Below, in pieces: positions 7,565 to 15,402 of a stretch of DNA of 23,844 nt. The DNA is from Megamonas hypermegale. Its GTDB lineage: Bacteria; Bacillota; Negativicutes; Selenomonadales; Selenomonadaceae. Each line of letters opens with the position of its first letter. Positions within the stretch are counted from its first letter, which is position 1. Location: NCBI GenBank assembly GCA_002314325.1, contig DCFC01000020.1:1787-25630 (forward strand), written 5' to 3'. The translations under genes were made by a program, and so were the position numbers. The notes under the pieces were generated by a model, which saw only the letters and a program-made list of their open reading frames with translations, was not told where the DNA came from and made no database searches.

Positions 7565-8803
7565 TTATTCTCCTTTTTGGTAATGACTGAAACTGCCGAT
7601 GGCAACGTGCGGGAATTCTTCGCGCAGCTGACGGAAAAATTCCTTTGTGCCGATTGCTTTCGTAAACGGCGGCATGATTGCGGCGAAAGCATCAGGGTCG
7701 ACGTTCAGGTTGCGGATTTGTATCATATCGACAGGATTTTCGCGCAGAAAATCCTTCCAGGCGCCAGCTTCGCTTTCGCTGTCGTTAAAGCCCGGGAAAT
7801 AAAGCATGTTGAGTGAAATATGCACGCCGTGACTATGCGCATAGGCAATGGATTTTTTCACGTCGTCGAGTGAGTAGCTGCAGCGGTAATAAGCCTGATA
7901 GTTTTCCGGTACGGCGCTTATGATGCTGACGCGCATACTGTCAAGCCCTGCGTCGACGATGCGCTTTATGCCGTCCGTATAACCGGCATTGGTATTGATG
8001 TTTATCTGTCCTTTGTCGGTTTTTTTGCGGATTTTTTCAATGGCAGGAACGATATTGTCGGCGGCAAGAGACGGCTCGCCTTCGCAGCCCTGACCGAAAC
8101 TTATGATGGCATCCGGTGCCGTTTCCAGATGATAAATGCCGATTTGGGCGATTTCCTTCGGTGTAGGGCGGAATTTTATGCGGCTCTGCGGCGATGGGCA
8201 GCATTCCGCCGGCTGAAGGGAAATACAGCCGAAACAGTTGGCATTGCATACGGGTGAAGTCGGGATACCGGCTTCCCAGCGGCGGTAGAATAAATTCTGC
8301 GCTGTACAGCAGTGCCAGGTCAGTGAACAGTTGCCGAGATGTTCCACGAGGCGGTTGTCCGGCAGGTCTTTTTGCACACGTTTGACGAGTTTGTGCAGAT
8401 TGCGTGTATTGTAATGGACAGGGTCCCATTTGTCATTTTCATCCGTATAAGCGGCGGCGACGTACAGTTCGTCCTTATAAACGACGACGGCCGTATAACC
8501 GTACAGCGGCAGCTGGACTGCATCTTCTTCCTTTTTGAATGCCGGCATGTAAAGGCGTGTATAGCCCGCAGGCAGGATAGCGGCAACAGCATTGCCCATA
8601 ATCGGCATGATTTCGTCTTCGTAGCGCGCCAGCGGCAGTCTGTCCGGCAGGAACATCAAATCGGCAGACTCCGGCAGCGGGATTAAATCATCCGGTGAAA
8701 GTTCCACAATTTCCGTTCCTGTGCGGGCAAGTGCCGTAAAGCCTTTCGGCGCATCGAGGATATTGCCGTCTTCATCAGCATAAAGAGCGCGTATTTCAGC
8801 CAT
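7565..8803 (-). CDS. Radical SAM protein of unknown function
   Basis: This 412-residue protein has a radical SAM core starting near residue 180. The cluster motif is CNANCFGC (C186, C190, C193), and a GEP motif at 242-244 belongs to SAM binding. About 175 residues precede the core and contain C159 and C165-C166. C201-C202 and C240 are further cysteines that could hold extra metal. I chose the ATG ending at 8803 because AAGGTG lies six bases upstream. An in-frame GTG three codons earlier (8812) has a poorer site. The gene overlaps the end of pth by 8 bp and is followed within 3 bp by the PaaK-like gene, so the three are cotranscribed. The substrate is unknown. Confidence 0.82.
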   Translation of the reverse strand: MAEIRALYADEDGNILDAPKGFTALARTGTEIVELSPDDLIPLPESADLMFLPDRLPLARYEDEIMPIMGNAVAAILPAGYTRLYMPAFKKEEDAVQLPLYGYTAVVVYKDELYVAAAYTDENDKWDPVHYNTRNLHKLVKRVQKDLPDNRLVEHLGNCSLTWHCCTAQNLFYRRWEAGIPTSPVCNANCFGCISLQPAECCPSPQSRIKFRPTPKEIAQIGIYHLETAPDAIISFGQGCEGEPSLAADNIVPAIEKIRKKTDKGQININTNAGYTDGIKRIVDAGLDSMRVSIISAVPENYQAYYRCSYSLDDVKKSIAYAHSHGVHISLNMLYFPGFNDSESEAGAWKDFLRENPVDMIQIRNLNVDPDAFAAIMPPFTKAIGTKEFFRQLREEFPHVAIGSFSHYQKGE

Positions 8804-9407
8804 TTTGAACACCTTCTTCTTGTTTTATTTTTTGTTTCTTTTGTTTTTTCGGATTGTATTTATTCATAGCGACGTCAAGCCCGTCCGTGATGATACATTC
8901 TACAGCGGGAATGAGATATTTCACAGCTTCATCAACGGCTTGTTTATCTTCAGCCGGAAAAGGCGCCAATACGTGATTTACAACGCTCCAGCCCGGCAGA
9001 GGACGGCCGATGCCGAGACGGACGCGGGCGAAATTTTCACTGCCGAGATGAGCAATTAGTGATTTGATGCCGTTATGACCGCCAGAGCTGCCTTTTTTGC
9101 GGATACGGATTGTACCGGCAGGGATATCCATATCATCATGGGCGACGATGACGTCTTCCGGTTCCAGTTTGTACCAGCGCATGAGCGGGCCGACGGCTTC
9201 GCCGCTGTTGTTCATGTATGTTTGCGGCTTTACGAGCAGGATTTTTTCACTGCCGATGCGGCCTTCAGCGATTTTGGCGTTGAATTTGTCTTTCCAAAGC
9301 GTAATATTTAAATGGTCGGCTAAAGCGTCTACAAGCATAAAACCGACGTTATGACGGGTTTTGGCGTATTCGTTTCCGGGATTGCCAAGACCGACGATTA
9401 GTTTCAT
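8796..9407 (-). CDS. pth: Peptidyl-tRNA hydrolase
   Basis: This 203-residue enzyme hydrolyses peptidyl-tRNA released from stalled ribosomes. All hallmark residues are present: GLGNPG with N9, catalytic H19 in TRHNVGF, N66 in YMNNSG, D92 in HDDMD, and N112 in GGHNG. The core is standard length, but a lysine- and glutamine-rich tail of about 20 residues extends the C-terminus. The start ATG has GGAGG ten bases upstream. It is the first gene of the minus-strand operon that continues through the radical SAM, PaaK-like, sbcD and sbcC genes. Confidence 0.96.
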   Translation of the reverse strand: MKLIVGLGNPGNEYAKTRHNVGFMLVDALADHLNITLWKDKFNAKIAEGRIGSEKILLVKPQTYMNNSGEAVGPLMRWYKLEPEDVIVAHDDMDIPAGTIRIRKKGSSGGHNGIKSLIAHLGSENFARVRLGIGRPLPGWSVVNHVLAPFPAEDKQAVDEAVKYLIPAVECIITDGLDVAMNKYNPKKQKKQKIKQEEGVQNG

Positions 9408-9433
9408 TAATAAAAAACCTCCAAAATAGTATA

Positions 9434-9462
9434 TGATATTAATATTTTAGCATAAAAGCAAA
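9434..9462 (-). promoter_or_regulatory. Possible promoter of the pth-sbcC operon
   Basis: On the minus strand, TTGCTT and TATCAT are separated by 17 bases in an AT-rich stretch between the terminator at 9466-9493 and the pth start. A nearby TATACT is an alternative -10. The position is right, but the hexamers are only partial matches. Confidence 0.35.
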
Positions 9463-9465
9463 AAT

Positions 9466-9493
9466 AAAAGCACTAGAGATTTCCAGTGCTTTT
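9466..9493 (-). terminator. Intrinsic terminator after the exporter/regulator cluster
   Basis: A perfect 9-bp stem (9466-9474 with 9485-9493, AAAAGCACT/AGTGCTTTT) with a 10-base loop is followed on the minus strand by a T-rich run. It lies 24 bases after the stop of the Crp/Fnr gene and separates that cluster from pth. Confidence 0.8.
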
Positions 9494-9517
9494 ATCTGTA
9501 CACGACAAACGGGAACT

Positions 9518-10189
9518 TTAAAGTTTTTCCAAAGCCTGTTTATTGAGGACTTTAACTTTGCCGCGCATGAGCTGTACGTAATTTTCATTGGAAAAATATT
9601 TCAGCATGCGCGTTACGACTTCGCGCGCCGTGCCCATGAGTTTGGCTATCTGTTCATGCGTCATGTTGATTTCATCCGAGCCGGTGGAGCGGCTTTCGTT
9701 TAACAGAAACTCGGCCAGCCGTTTGTCAAAGCTGGTGAAAATCATCTGCTGCATTGCCCAGGTTACGGTGCAGAGACGCTGCGTGGCCAGTTTGTATGTG
9801 AGTGCTTCAAGGTGGATATTTTCCTGCATGACGCGGGCAAATGCACACGGCAGTATCTGAATTAACTGGCAGTCAGTCAGTGTGTCAATATAAATATCGA
9901 AGGTAATGTCGCGAATGACGCAGGAAGCGGATAAAATGCAGATGTCGCCGGTATTCAAGCGGTAAAGCGTTATTTCCTTGCCCTGTTCAGACAGTGTGTA
10001 GACGCGCAGTGTTCCCTGCTTGATGATTAAAATGCCGCTGCAGCCGGCTGATGTATTCTGAATGAGTGAATTTTTCTTTACGGAAAGCAGCGAAGCGTTG
10101 TCAATAATCAGCTGCTGCTGGTTTGCAGTCAGTTTGTCCCAAGCGGGAAAATGGGAACTGAGTAATTCGTATTGGTTTTTATTCAGCAT
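9518..10189 (-). CDS. Crp/Fnr-family transcriptional regulator
   Basis: This 223-residue protein has an N-terminal cyclic-nucleotide-binding-like beta barrel (about 25-120, with the GTLRVY and GKEITLYRLNTGD strands), a dimer helix, and a C-terminal winged HTH at about 177-200 (MTHEQIAKLMGTAREVVTRML). It has cysteines at 50, 84, 90, 107, 115 and 140. It lacks the N-terminal cysteine cluster that holds the iron-sulfur centre in Fnr, so the effector is unknown. The start ATG has AGGTGA five bases upstream. It begins 4 bp after the TetR gene, is the last gene of its cluster, and is followed by a terminator. Confidence 0.88.
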   Translation of the reverse strand: MLNKNQYELLSSHFPAWDKLTANQQQLIIDNASLLSVKKNSLIQNTSAGCSGILIIKQGTLRVYTLSEQGKEITLYRLNTGDICILSASCVIRDITFDIYIDTLTDCQLIQILPCAFARVMQENIHLEALTYKLATQRLCTVTWAMQQMIFTSFDKRLAEFLLNESRSTGSDEINMTHEQIAKLMGTAREVVTRMLKYFSNENYVQLMRGKVKVLNKQALEKL

Positions 10190-10193
10190 ATGT

Positions 10194-10787
10194 TCACCTG
10201 GATTTTATATTGAGATTAAAAATTAGAGGCAGTTTATCCGCCAGCTCATACAGCGGCCGGCTGTCTTTTTGGGTCACAGTGAGGACAAGTGCGCCTTCTG
10301 TTAGAATGACGGCGTTCATGGCGAAAAAATCGGCCAGTTTATCTTCGACACCGTACTGAATGAATTTCTGCCGATAGATGGACTGCATATGAGCGAAAAT
10401 CTCCTGGCAGCGGCTGCGGATTAATTCATTGGAAGAAAAAGTTTCCAGTGCGATTAAACTGATGGAGATATTGTCCTTATCCTCACGCGGATTGTCGATA
10501 TCTTCTTGGATTTTCTGAGCGATGTAGCGCAAATGCTCCTGAAATCCTTCGAGCGGATTGTCATATCGGGATAAAGTATCCTGTATTTCTGTGTATATTT
10601 TCTGTGCTGTCAGTTCTAACGATTCGATAGCGAGCTGTTCCTTGCCGTGCGGAAAATAATAATACAGCGAGCCTTTCGGGGCACGGCTTTTTTGCAGAAT
10701 TTCGCTGATGCCGGTGGCATGATAGCCTTTATTGGCGAATAGAACGGAGGCAGTGTGCAGAAACATTTCTTTCGTGGTGTTTTTCAT
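10194..10787 (-). CDS. TetR-family regulator, LmrA/YxaF (QdoR)-like
   Basis: This 197-residue protein has an N-terminal TetR HTH at about 25-46, with the run APKGSLYYYFPHGKEQLA that characterises the LmrA/YxaF branch. That branch represses drug-efflux and flavonoid-responsive genes in Bacillus. The C-terminal half is the ligand-binding and dimer domain. The gene lies 15 bp downstream of the exporter gene and 4 bp upstream of the Crp/Fnr gene, so it is probably expressed from the exporter's promoter. That promoter carries a good match to the LmrA/QdoR box at 12063-12080, which suggests autorepression together with control of the exporter. Confidence 0.85.
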   Translation of the reverse strand: MKNTTKEMFLHTASVLFANKGYHATGISEILQKSRAPKGSLYYYFPHGKEQLAIESLELTAQKIYTEIQDTLSRYDNPLEGFQEHLRYIAQKIQEDIDNPREDKDNISISLIALETFSSNELIRSRCQEIFAHMQSIYRQKFIQYGVEDKLADFFAMNAVILTEGALVLTVTQKDSRPLYELADKLPLIFNLNIKSR

Positions 10788-10802
10788 GAATACAACCTGC
10801 CT

Positions 10803-12029
10803 TTAATTTTCTGCTGTTTTCTTGATGTATTTTTTCGTAACGACGAGGAAGATGCAAAGCGCGATGATTTCCGCTAGAGCGATGACAAGCGCCGTCGGTA
10901 CGGCTGTAGTACCGCCGCCGATACCGACAATCGGTGCTACGAGACTGCCGGAGATGCTGGAGAAAAATCCCAAAAGAGCGGAAGCACTGCCGGCGACTTT
11001 TTTCTGTGTCTGCATGGCAAGCGAAAAGCTGGTGGCAGCGGTGATGGCAAGCGAAGTTTCCGACAACAGCAGAAAGACGATTAAAATATAGATATTCAGG
11101 TTAAGGAGAACGCCGATTAAAAACAAAACGCCGAAAAAAACGCCCTGGCATAAGCCGAGAAATAACAGTTTGCCGTCAGCAACGCGGCCCGTTAAGATAT
11201 TGGTCAGTTTGCCGAAGCACATCATGCCGACGCCGACGAAGGCGAAGACGAAAGAAAACTGCTGCGGGCTGAAGCCGTAGATGCCCTGCAAGATGAACGG
11301 CATACCGGAAATGTAGGCGAACAGCGAGCAGAAAATGAAAAATTGAATGGCGCAGAGGCTGGCAAAATAAGGACGGGCGCACAGGCTGAAGAATATTTTC
11401 AGCACTTGAGAGAGATTGCCGCGGATACGTTTTTCTTTCGGCAGACTTTCTTTGTATTTACATGCGGAAAGTACGATTATAATCAGGCTGGCAAAAGCTA
11501 GAATGACGAAAACGCTTGTCCACGGGAAGAATAAAAGGAGCTGTCCGCCGAGCACCGGCGCTATAATCGGTGCTATACCCTGAATAATCATTACGGTTGA
11601 CAGAAATTTTGTCAGCATGGTGCCGCTGTAGACATCACTGGCAATGGCACGGCCGATTACGAGTGCGGAAGAGGCAGCAAAACCGCCGATTAGGCGGGCG
11701 AAGATGAACAGATGAATAGACGGTGAGAAAATGCAGGCGATAACAGAAATTGTAAAAAAGACTAAGCTGAAGATGAGCGGTTTCTGTCTGCCGTAAATAT
11801 CGCTTAATGGTCCGGCGATAATCTGTCCGACGGCAAGACCGATGAGCCATGTCGTTATGGTCAGTTGAACCATGGACGGCGTCGTGGTGAAATATGCGGT
11901 GATTTCCGGAAACGCCGGCAGATACATATCGGTGGCCAGCGGTCCGATGGAGCAGATTAAGGCTAAAAGCGTAATCAGAAAAGTATTGTTGTTTGTTGTA
12001 ATCGTCGGTTGATTGATAACTTTATCCAT
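10803..12029 (-). CDS. Bcr/CflA-family MFS drug exporter
   Basis: This 408-residue inner-membrane protein shows about twelve hydrophobic segments, as expected for a drug:H+ antiporter of the major facilitator superfamily. Two family marks are clear: DMYLPAFP at 34-41 at the end of helix 1, typical of the Bcr/CflA (DHA1) group, and motif A, GPLSDIYGRQKP, at 73-84 between helices 2 and 3. The start ATG has AAGGA six bases upstream. It is the first gene of the cluster, with a TetR regulator directly behind it, so multidrug or small-molecule efflux controlled by that regulator is likely. The substrate cannot be told. Confidence 0.9.
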   Translation of the reverse strand: MDKVINQPTITTNNNTFLITLLALICSIGPLATDMYLPAFPEITAYFTTTPSMVQLTITTWLIGLAVGQIIAGPLSDIYGRQKPLIFSLVFFTISVIACIFSPSIHLFIFARLIGGFAASSALVIGRAIASDVYSGTMLTKFLSTVMIIQGIAPIIAPVLGGQLLLFFPWTSVFVILAFASLIIIVLSACKYKESLPKEKRIRGNLSQVLKIFFSLCARPYFASLCAIQFFIFCSLFAYISGMPFILQGIYGFSPQQFSFVFAFVGVGMMCFGKLTNILTGRVADGKLLFLGLCQGVFFGVLFLIGVLLNLNIYILIVFLLLSETSLAITAATSFSLAMQTQKKVAGSASALLGFFSSISGSLVAPIVGIGGGTTAVPTALVIALAEIIALCIFLVVTKKYIKKTAEN

Positions 12030-12062
12030 AAATATCCTTCTTTCCTAAAAAAATAAAATCCG

Positions 12063-12080
12063 ATTATAACAATCGGTCTA
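12063..12080 (-). promoter_or_regulatory. Putative TetR (LmrA/QdoR-box-like) operator
   Basis: Read on the plus strand, ATTATAACAATCGGTCTA agrees with the Bacillus subtilis LmrA/QdoR box as I recall it (AWTATATAGANYGGTCTA) at every position except three in the weakly conserved TAG at positions 7-9. It overlaps an inverted repeat, CCGATT/AATCGG (12060-12065 and 12071-12076), and adjoins a perfect 16-bp palindrome (12078-12093). It sits at the predicted start site of the exporter gene. Confidence 0.55.
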
Positions 12081-12086
12081 TATAAT

Positions 12087-12115
12087 TATATAGCAAAAAA
12101 TAAAAGTAAAGTCAA
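12087..12115 (-). promoter_or_regulatory. Promoter of the exporter/TetR/Crp cluster
   Basis: On the minus strand TTGACT (12110-12115) is followed after 17 bases by TATATA (12087-12092). A TATAAT two bases further on is an alternative -10. The -35 lies inside the terminator hairpin of the upstream small membrane protein gene. Confidence 0.6.
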
Positions 12116-12130
12116 TGAGACTTTACTTTT
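12102..12130 (-). terminator. Terminator of the small membrane protein gene, overlapping the exporter promoter
   Basis: A perfect 12-bp stem (12102-12113 with 12119-12130) and 5-base loop is followed on the minus strand by TATTTTTT. The stem includes the stop codon of the small membrane protein gene and the -35 hexamer of the exporter promoter. It is AT-rich, so its strength is uncertain. Confidence 0.6.
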
Positions 12131-12350
12131 TCTTTGATTTAAATATATTTTTTATCCAGACACTGTTGTCGACTAGATGGATAATCATGAAAACAATCAT
12201 GATGTAACCGCAGTAAATATGAAAGTTTTTCATCAATCTTCTATCAAATAAAGTCAAATGGAAATCCATGCAGATACCGGTTACGGCAACGATGAAAAAG
12301 ACAACGGCTAAAACAAAAAATGTAAGGCGCATACGAGATAATTTGTTCAT
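12123..12350 (-). CDS. Small two-helix membrane protein, DUF4405-like
   Basis: This 75-residue protein has two hydrophobic segments, about residues 7-27 and 43-62, a basic N-terminus and a lysine-rich tail. Histidines H30, H43 and H58 lie near or in the helices, as in DUF4405 and cytochrome b-like proteins that may bind haem. That assignment is tentative. I chose the ATG ending at 12350 because AAGGGA lies just upstream. A TTG seven codons earlier would have no useful site. It stands alone, with its own terminator, upstream of the exporter cluster. Confidence 0.6.
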   Translation of the reverse strand: MNKLSRMRLTFFVLAVVFFIVAVTGICMDFHLTLFDRRLMKNFHIYCGYIMIVFMIIHLVDNSVWIKNIFKSKKK

Positions 12351-12542
12351 GCCAATCCCTTCTTTCTTCAATAAAATGCAATTTCTTTGAAATAATTATA
12401 CTACTTTTTCATTAGATGGAGATTAAAAATTTTTTAAAATCGGATTAAGTATTACAAAAATTTCACATGATTTTTATATAAGTATCACATACATGACATA
12501 AAATAGACACTGTGTTCATATTTATAAAAGGAGCTGGGTCTT

Positions 12543-14108
12543 ATGTTTAATTTAAAGAAAAGCAAAAAAAGAATGGTGGCTCTGTGCCTCACAGCGGCGC
12601 TGAGCGTAGGTTCATTGACTGCTTATGCAGCGACCGAGTACTGGAATGATGCTTCGACAGTACCGGGATACACGACGAAAACGGTAGTATCGCAAAATAC
12701 TGACTGGGCACAGTGGAAAGCCAACTGGGATAAAGTAAAAGCTAATCATGAACAGGTTGCACTTGTTCCAGGTTCAGATTTTTCCAAACTGAATTTCGGC
12801 TGGTACTCCAAAACGAAGGTAAATGATGCTGTAGTGAGAGTTGCCGACAATAAGGAAATGAAAAATGCCAAAGAATTTAAAGGCACTTGTCAGGCAGGCA
12901 CTGTAATCGGCGGCGTACAGTATTATACGAATAAAGTAACGGCTGACGGTTTTAAACCGAACAGTACATATTACTATCAGGTACAGATAAACGGTCAGTG
13001 GCAGGATGTGCATGAATATAAAACGGGCGACCCGCATAACTTCAGCTTTATGTATGTAGGTGACCCGCAGATTGGTGCTTCCAAAGGTCAGGTTCCGTCC
13101 GACGGCAGTGAAAAACAGTCCGCCGATATAGCGGCAAGAAACGATGCGTTCAACTGGAATAAAACCATGAACAATGCACTGGCGCAGCATCCGGAAATCA
13201 ACTTCCTCGTTTCGCCTGGCGACCAGATTAACGAACCGGCCGGCGACGGAGATGCAAACAAACTGCAGCAGCAGGAAGCAGAATATGCAGGTTATCTTTC
13301 CGCAACGGCATTCCGCAATCTGCCGCAGGCTGTAGCAATCGGTAACCATGACTGTCTGACTTCCAGCTGGCAGAACCATTTCAACGCCCCGAACATGTTC
13401 ACGGAAGAAGCCAATCCGACGGCGGCAGGCCACGGCTATTATTATACTTACGGCAGTGCTCTGTTCATCGTTATCAACGCGAACAATTACAATGCGGCAG
13501 ACCATAAAGCTTTAGTTGAAAAAGCCGTAAAGGCAAATCCGAATGCTAAATGGCGCATTGTCGTAATGCATCAGGATATTTACGGTAGCGGTTTAGACCA
13601 TTCCGACTCCGACGGTATCATTTTGCGCAATCAGCTGACGCCGATTTTCGATGCCAACGATATCGACGTGGTATTGCAGGGTCATGACCATACGTATGCC
13701 CGCACTTATCAGCTTACAAGCAAACCGGGTCAGTATGACAGCTTTGATGAATTCAAAGTGGCAGGTCAGCACGGACAGCATCATAATATCTTAGATGAAA
13801 GATTGAAAGCCGATAAAGCGTTCAAGGATTATTACGAATCCCAGAACCGCTGCTACACGATTGCCGATATGAAACAGGGTACGCTCGTAAATCCGGACGG
13901 CGTGTTCTACATGACATCGAACTCGGCAACAGGTTCTAAATTCTACAATCTGATTGAACAGAAACAGGATTATGTAGCAGCCCGCAGCCAGACTTGGAGA
14001 CCGACTTATTCCGTAATCAATATCACGGATGAAAAATTCACTATCAACACATATGATGCTGAAACAGGCACACCGATTGACCAGTCTTACAGCATCGTAA
14101 AAAAATAA
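12543..14108 (+). CDS. Secreted purple-acid-phosphatase-like metallophosphoesterase
   Basis: This 521-residue protein starts with a Sec signal peptide: a lysine-rich start, a hydrophobic core at 11-27, and probable cleavage after AYA at 29. An N-terminal fibronectin-like domain of the purple acid phosphatase type (to about 165) precedes a calcineurin-like phosphoesterase domain. Metal ligands are visible in GDPQ (D174), GDQ (D227), GNHD (N268-H269), VMHQD (H343) and GHDHTYAR (H381 and H383). The last motif is typical of this family. The likely role is phosphate release from organic phosphates outside the cytoplasmic membrane. AAAGGAG lies nine bases before the ATG. A terminator follows, so it is probably transcribed alone. 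Confidence 0.9.
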   Translation: MFNLKKSKKRMVALCLTAALSVGSLTAYAATEYWNDASTVPGYTTKTVVSQNTDWAQWKANWDKVKANHEQVALVPGSDFSKLNFGWYSKTKVNDAVVRVADNKEMKNAKEFKGTCQAGTVIGGVQYYTNKVTADGFKPNSTYYYQVQINGQWQDVHEYKTGDPHNFSFMYVGDPQIGASKGQVPSDGSEKQSADIAARNDAFNWNKTMNNALAQHPEINFLVSPGDQINEPAGDGDANKLQQQEAEYAGYLSATAFRNLPQAVAIGNHDCLTSSWQNHFNAPNMFTEEANPTAAGHGYYYTYGSALFIVINANNYNAADHKALVEKAVKANPNAKWRIVVMHQDIYGSGLDHSDSDGIILRNQLTPIFDANDIDVVLQGHDHTYARTYQLTSKPGQYDSFDEFKVAGQHGQHHNILDERLKADKAFKDYYESQNRCYTIADMKQGTLVNPDGVFYMTSNSATGSKFYNLIEQKQDYVAARSQTWRPTYSVINITDEKFTINTYDAETGTPIDQSYSIVKK

Positions 14109-14136
14109 TAAAATCAGCAGATAATAAATAACAATT

Positions 14137-14177
14137 AACTGCGGCAAAGTTTAATGGCTTTACCGCAGTTTTGTTTT
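14137..14177 (+). terminator. Intrinsic terminator after the phosphatase gene
   Basis: Stem AACTGCGGCAAAG/CTTTACCGCAGTT (14137-14149 and 14158-14170, one mismatch) with an 8-base loop is followed by TTGTTTT. It lies 28 bases past the stop codon. Confidence 0.8.
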
Positions 14178-14204
14178 AGAAAACATTTTGAGGAGTTCAT
14201 TCAG

Positions 14205-15344
14205 ATGATGAAATTAATGAAAAATATCTGGGTCAGAGGGATACTCATCGTTGCCGTTCTGGCGGCGGGCATAGTATTTCTCGAGTCTTATAATCAGGTG
14301 GAAAAGCCGGCTTTAATCAGCACTGAGGGACGCACATTTGAAAAGGCGACCGTAATAGAAGTTATAAAGGATAATCTGCAGGAAGACGGCAGCCGCGTCG
14401 GCGACCAGGTGGTAATGCTTCAGATGGAAACAGGACCGCAGGCGGGACAGGTTGTAGAGGCCAACAGCCCGAACGGACTTTTATTCGGTACAGTGTGCCG
14501 GCCGGGACTGGAGGTAATCACTATTTCCAGCGTAGTAGGACAGCTTGATGTAACGACGGTGTACAATGTGGACCGGTCGATGCCGATTTATATTTTTATC
14601 GGAACGTTTCTTGTTCTGCTCTGCGTTATCGGCGGTGAAAAAGGCGTGAAATCGGCAGTGGCGCTGATTTTCAGTTTTATTTGCTTTGTATTTCTGTTTT
14701 TCCCGATGATTATGAAGGGAAATTCACCGTTTTTTGCGGCGATTTTAACTTCCAGCATCGTCATAGCGGCTACTATCTGCCTGATTAACGGCTTTACCGT
14801 GAAAGCTCTTTCGGCGATTATCTCTACTTTTCTGGGGCTTTTGACAGCGGGGCTTGCCGCGGATATTTTCGGCTATTTCACATCTTTATCGGGCTACAAC
14901 GTATCCAATATCGAAGCCTTGCTGTTTGTCGGGCAGAATACGCTCATCGACGTCGGTCAGCTTCTGTTTGCCGGCGTGCTGTTTGCCAGTCTGGGCGCCG
15001 TGATGGACATTGCAATGGACATCTCTTCCGCCGTGTATGAATTGCATCAGAAAAATCCGCAGCTGACAGGCAGAGAGCTGTTTAAAAGCGGCATGAATGT
15101 CGGACGCGATGTAATGGGAACAATGGCGACGACGCTTATTCTGGCATTTTTCGGCGGCTCGCTCGGCGTATGGGTGCTTGACTACGTTTACGATTTACCG
15201 TATTTGCAGCTCATAAATTCCAACTCTATCGGCATTGAAATTATGCAGGGCATATCGGGCAGTTTCGGCGTAATTTTTACCGTGCCGATTGTAGCATTTT
15301 TTTCAGCATGGCTGCCGCATTATTTGGAGAAAAAAGTGCGTTAG
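14205..15344 (+). CDS. YibE/F family membrane protein
   Basis: This 379-residue protein has one N-terminal membrane helix (about 10-27), a polar domain to about residue 125 that is probably on the outer face, and then a series of hydrophobic helices to the C-terminus. This layout and the conserved glycine-rich helices match the YibE/F family, whose function is not established. I chose the ATG at 14205, after GAGGAG nine bases upstream. An ATG at 14154 in the same frame lies inside the terminator of the previous gene and is unlikely. No promoter is obvious in the short gap after the terminator, so expression may depend on read-through or a weak promoter. Confidence 0.82.
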   Translation: MMKLMKNIWVRGILIVAVLAAGIVFLESYNQVEKPALISTEGRTFEKATVIEVIKDNLQEDGSRVGDQVVMLQMETGPQAGQVVEANSPNGLLFGTVCRPGLEVITISSVVGQLDVTTVYNVDRSMPIYIFIGTFLVLLCVIGGEKGVKSAVALIFSFICFVFLFFPMIMKGNSPFFAAILTSSIVIAATICLINGFTVKALSAIISTFLGLLTAGLAADIFGYFTSLSGYNVSNIEALLFVGQNTLIDVGQLLFAGVLFASLGAVMDIAMDISSAVYELHQKNPQLTGRELFKSGMNVGRDVMGTMATTLILAFFGGSLGVWVLDYVYDLPYLQLINSNSIGIEIMQGISGSFGVIFTVPIVAFFSAWLPHYLEKKVR

Positions 15345-15348
15345 ATGA

Positions 15349-15377
15349 TTGCATAAAAATTAATTTAATGATATCAT
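15349..15377 (+). promoter_or_regulatory. Promoter of the glycine operon
   Basis: TTGCAT (15349-15354), a 17-base spacer and TATCAT (15372-15377) lie just past the YibE/F stop, placing the start near 15384. That is about 20 bases before the riboswitch aptamer. Both hexamers are partial matches to consensus. Confidence 0.55.
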
Positions 15378-15402
15378 AAACGTAGATAAAGTTCGGTTGA
15401 AG

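Noticed and set aside
12774..13505. 243-codon open frame antisense to the secreted phosphatase
   Set aside because: It is fully covered by a gene with a signal peptide and all metal motifs. The antisense product resembles no family I know.
14154..14204. YibE/F start at the ATG at 14154
   Set aside because: That ATG is in the terminator hairpin of the preceding gene. The ATG at 14205 has GAGGAG upstream and begins just before the first membrane helix.
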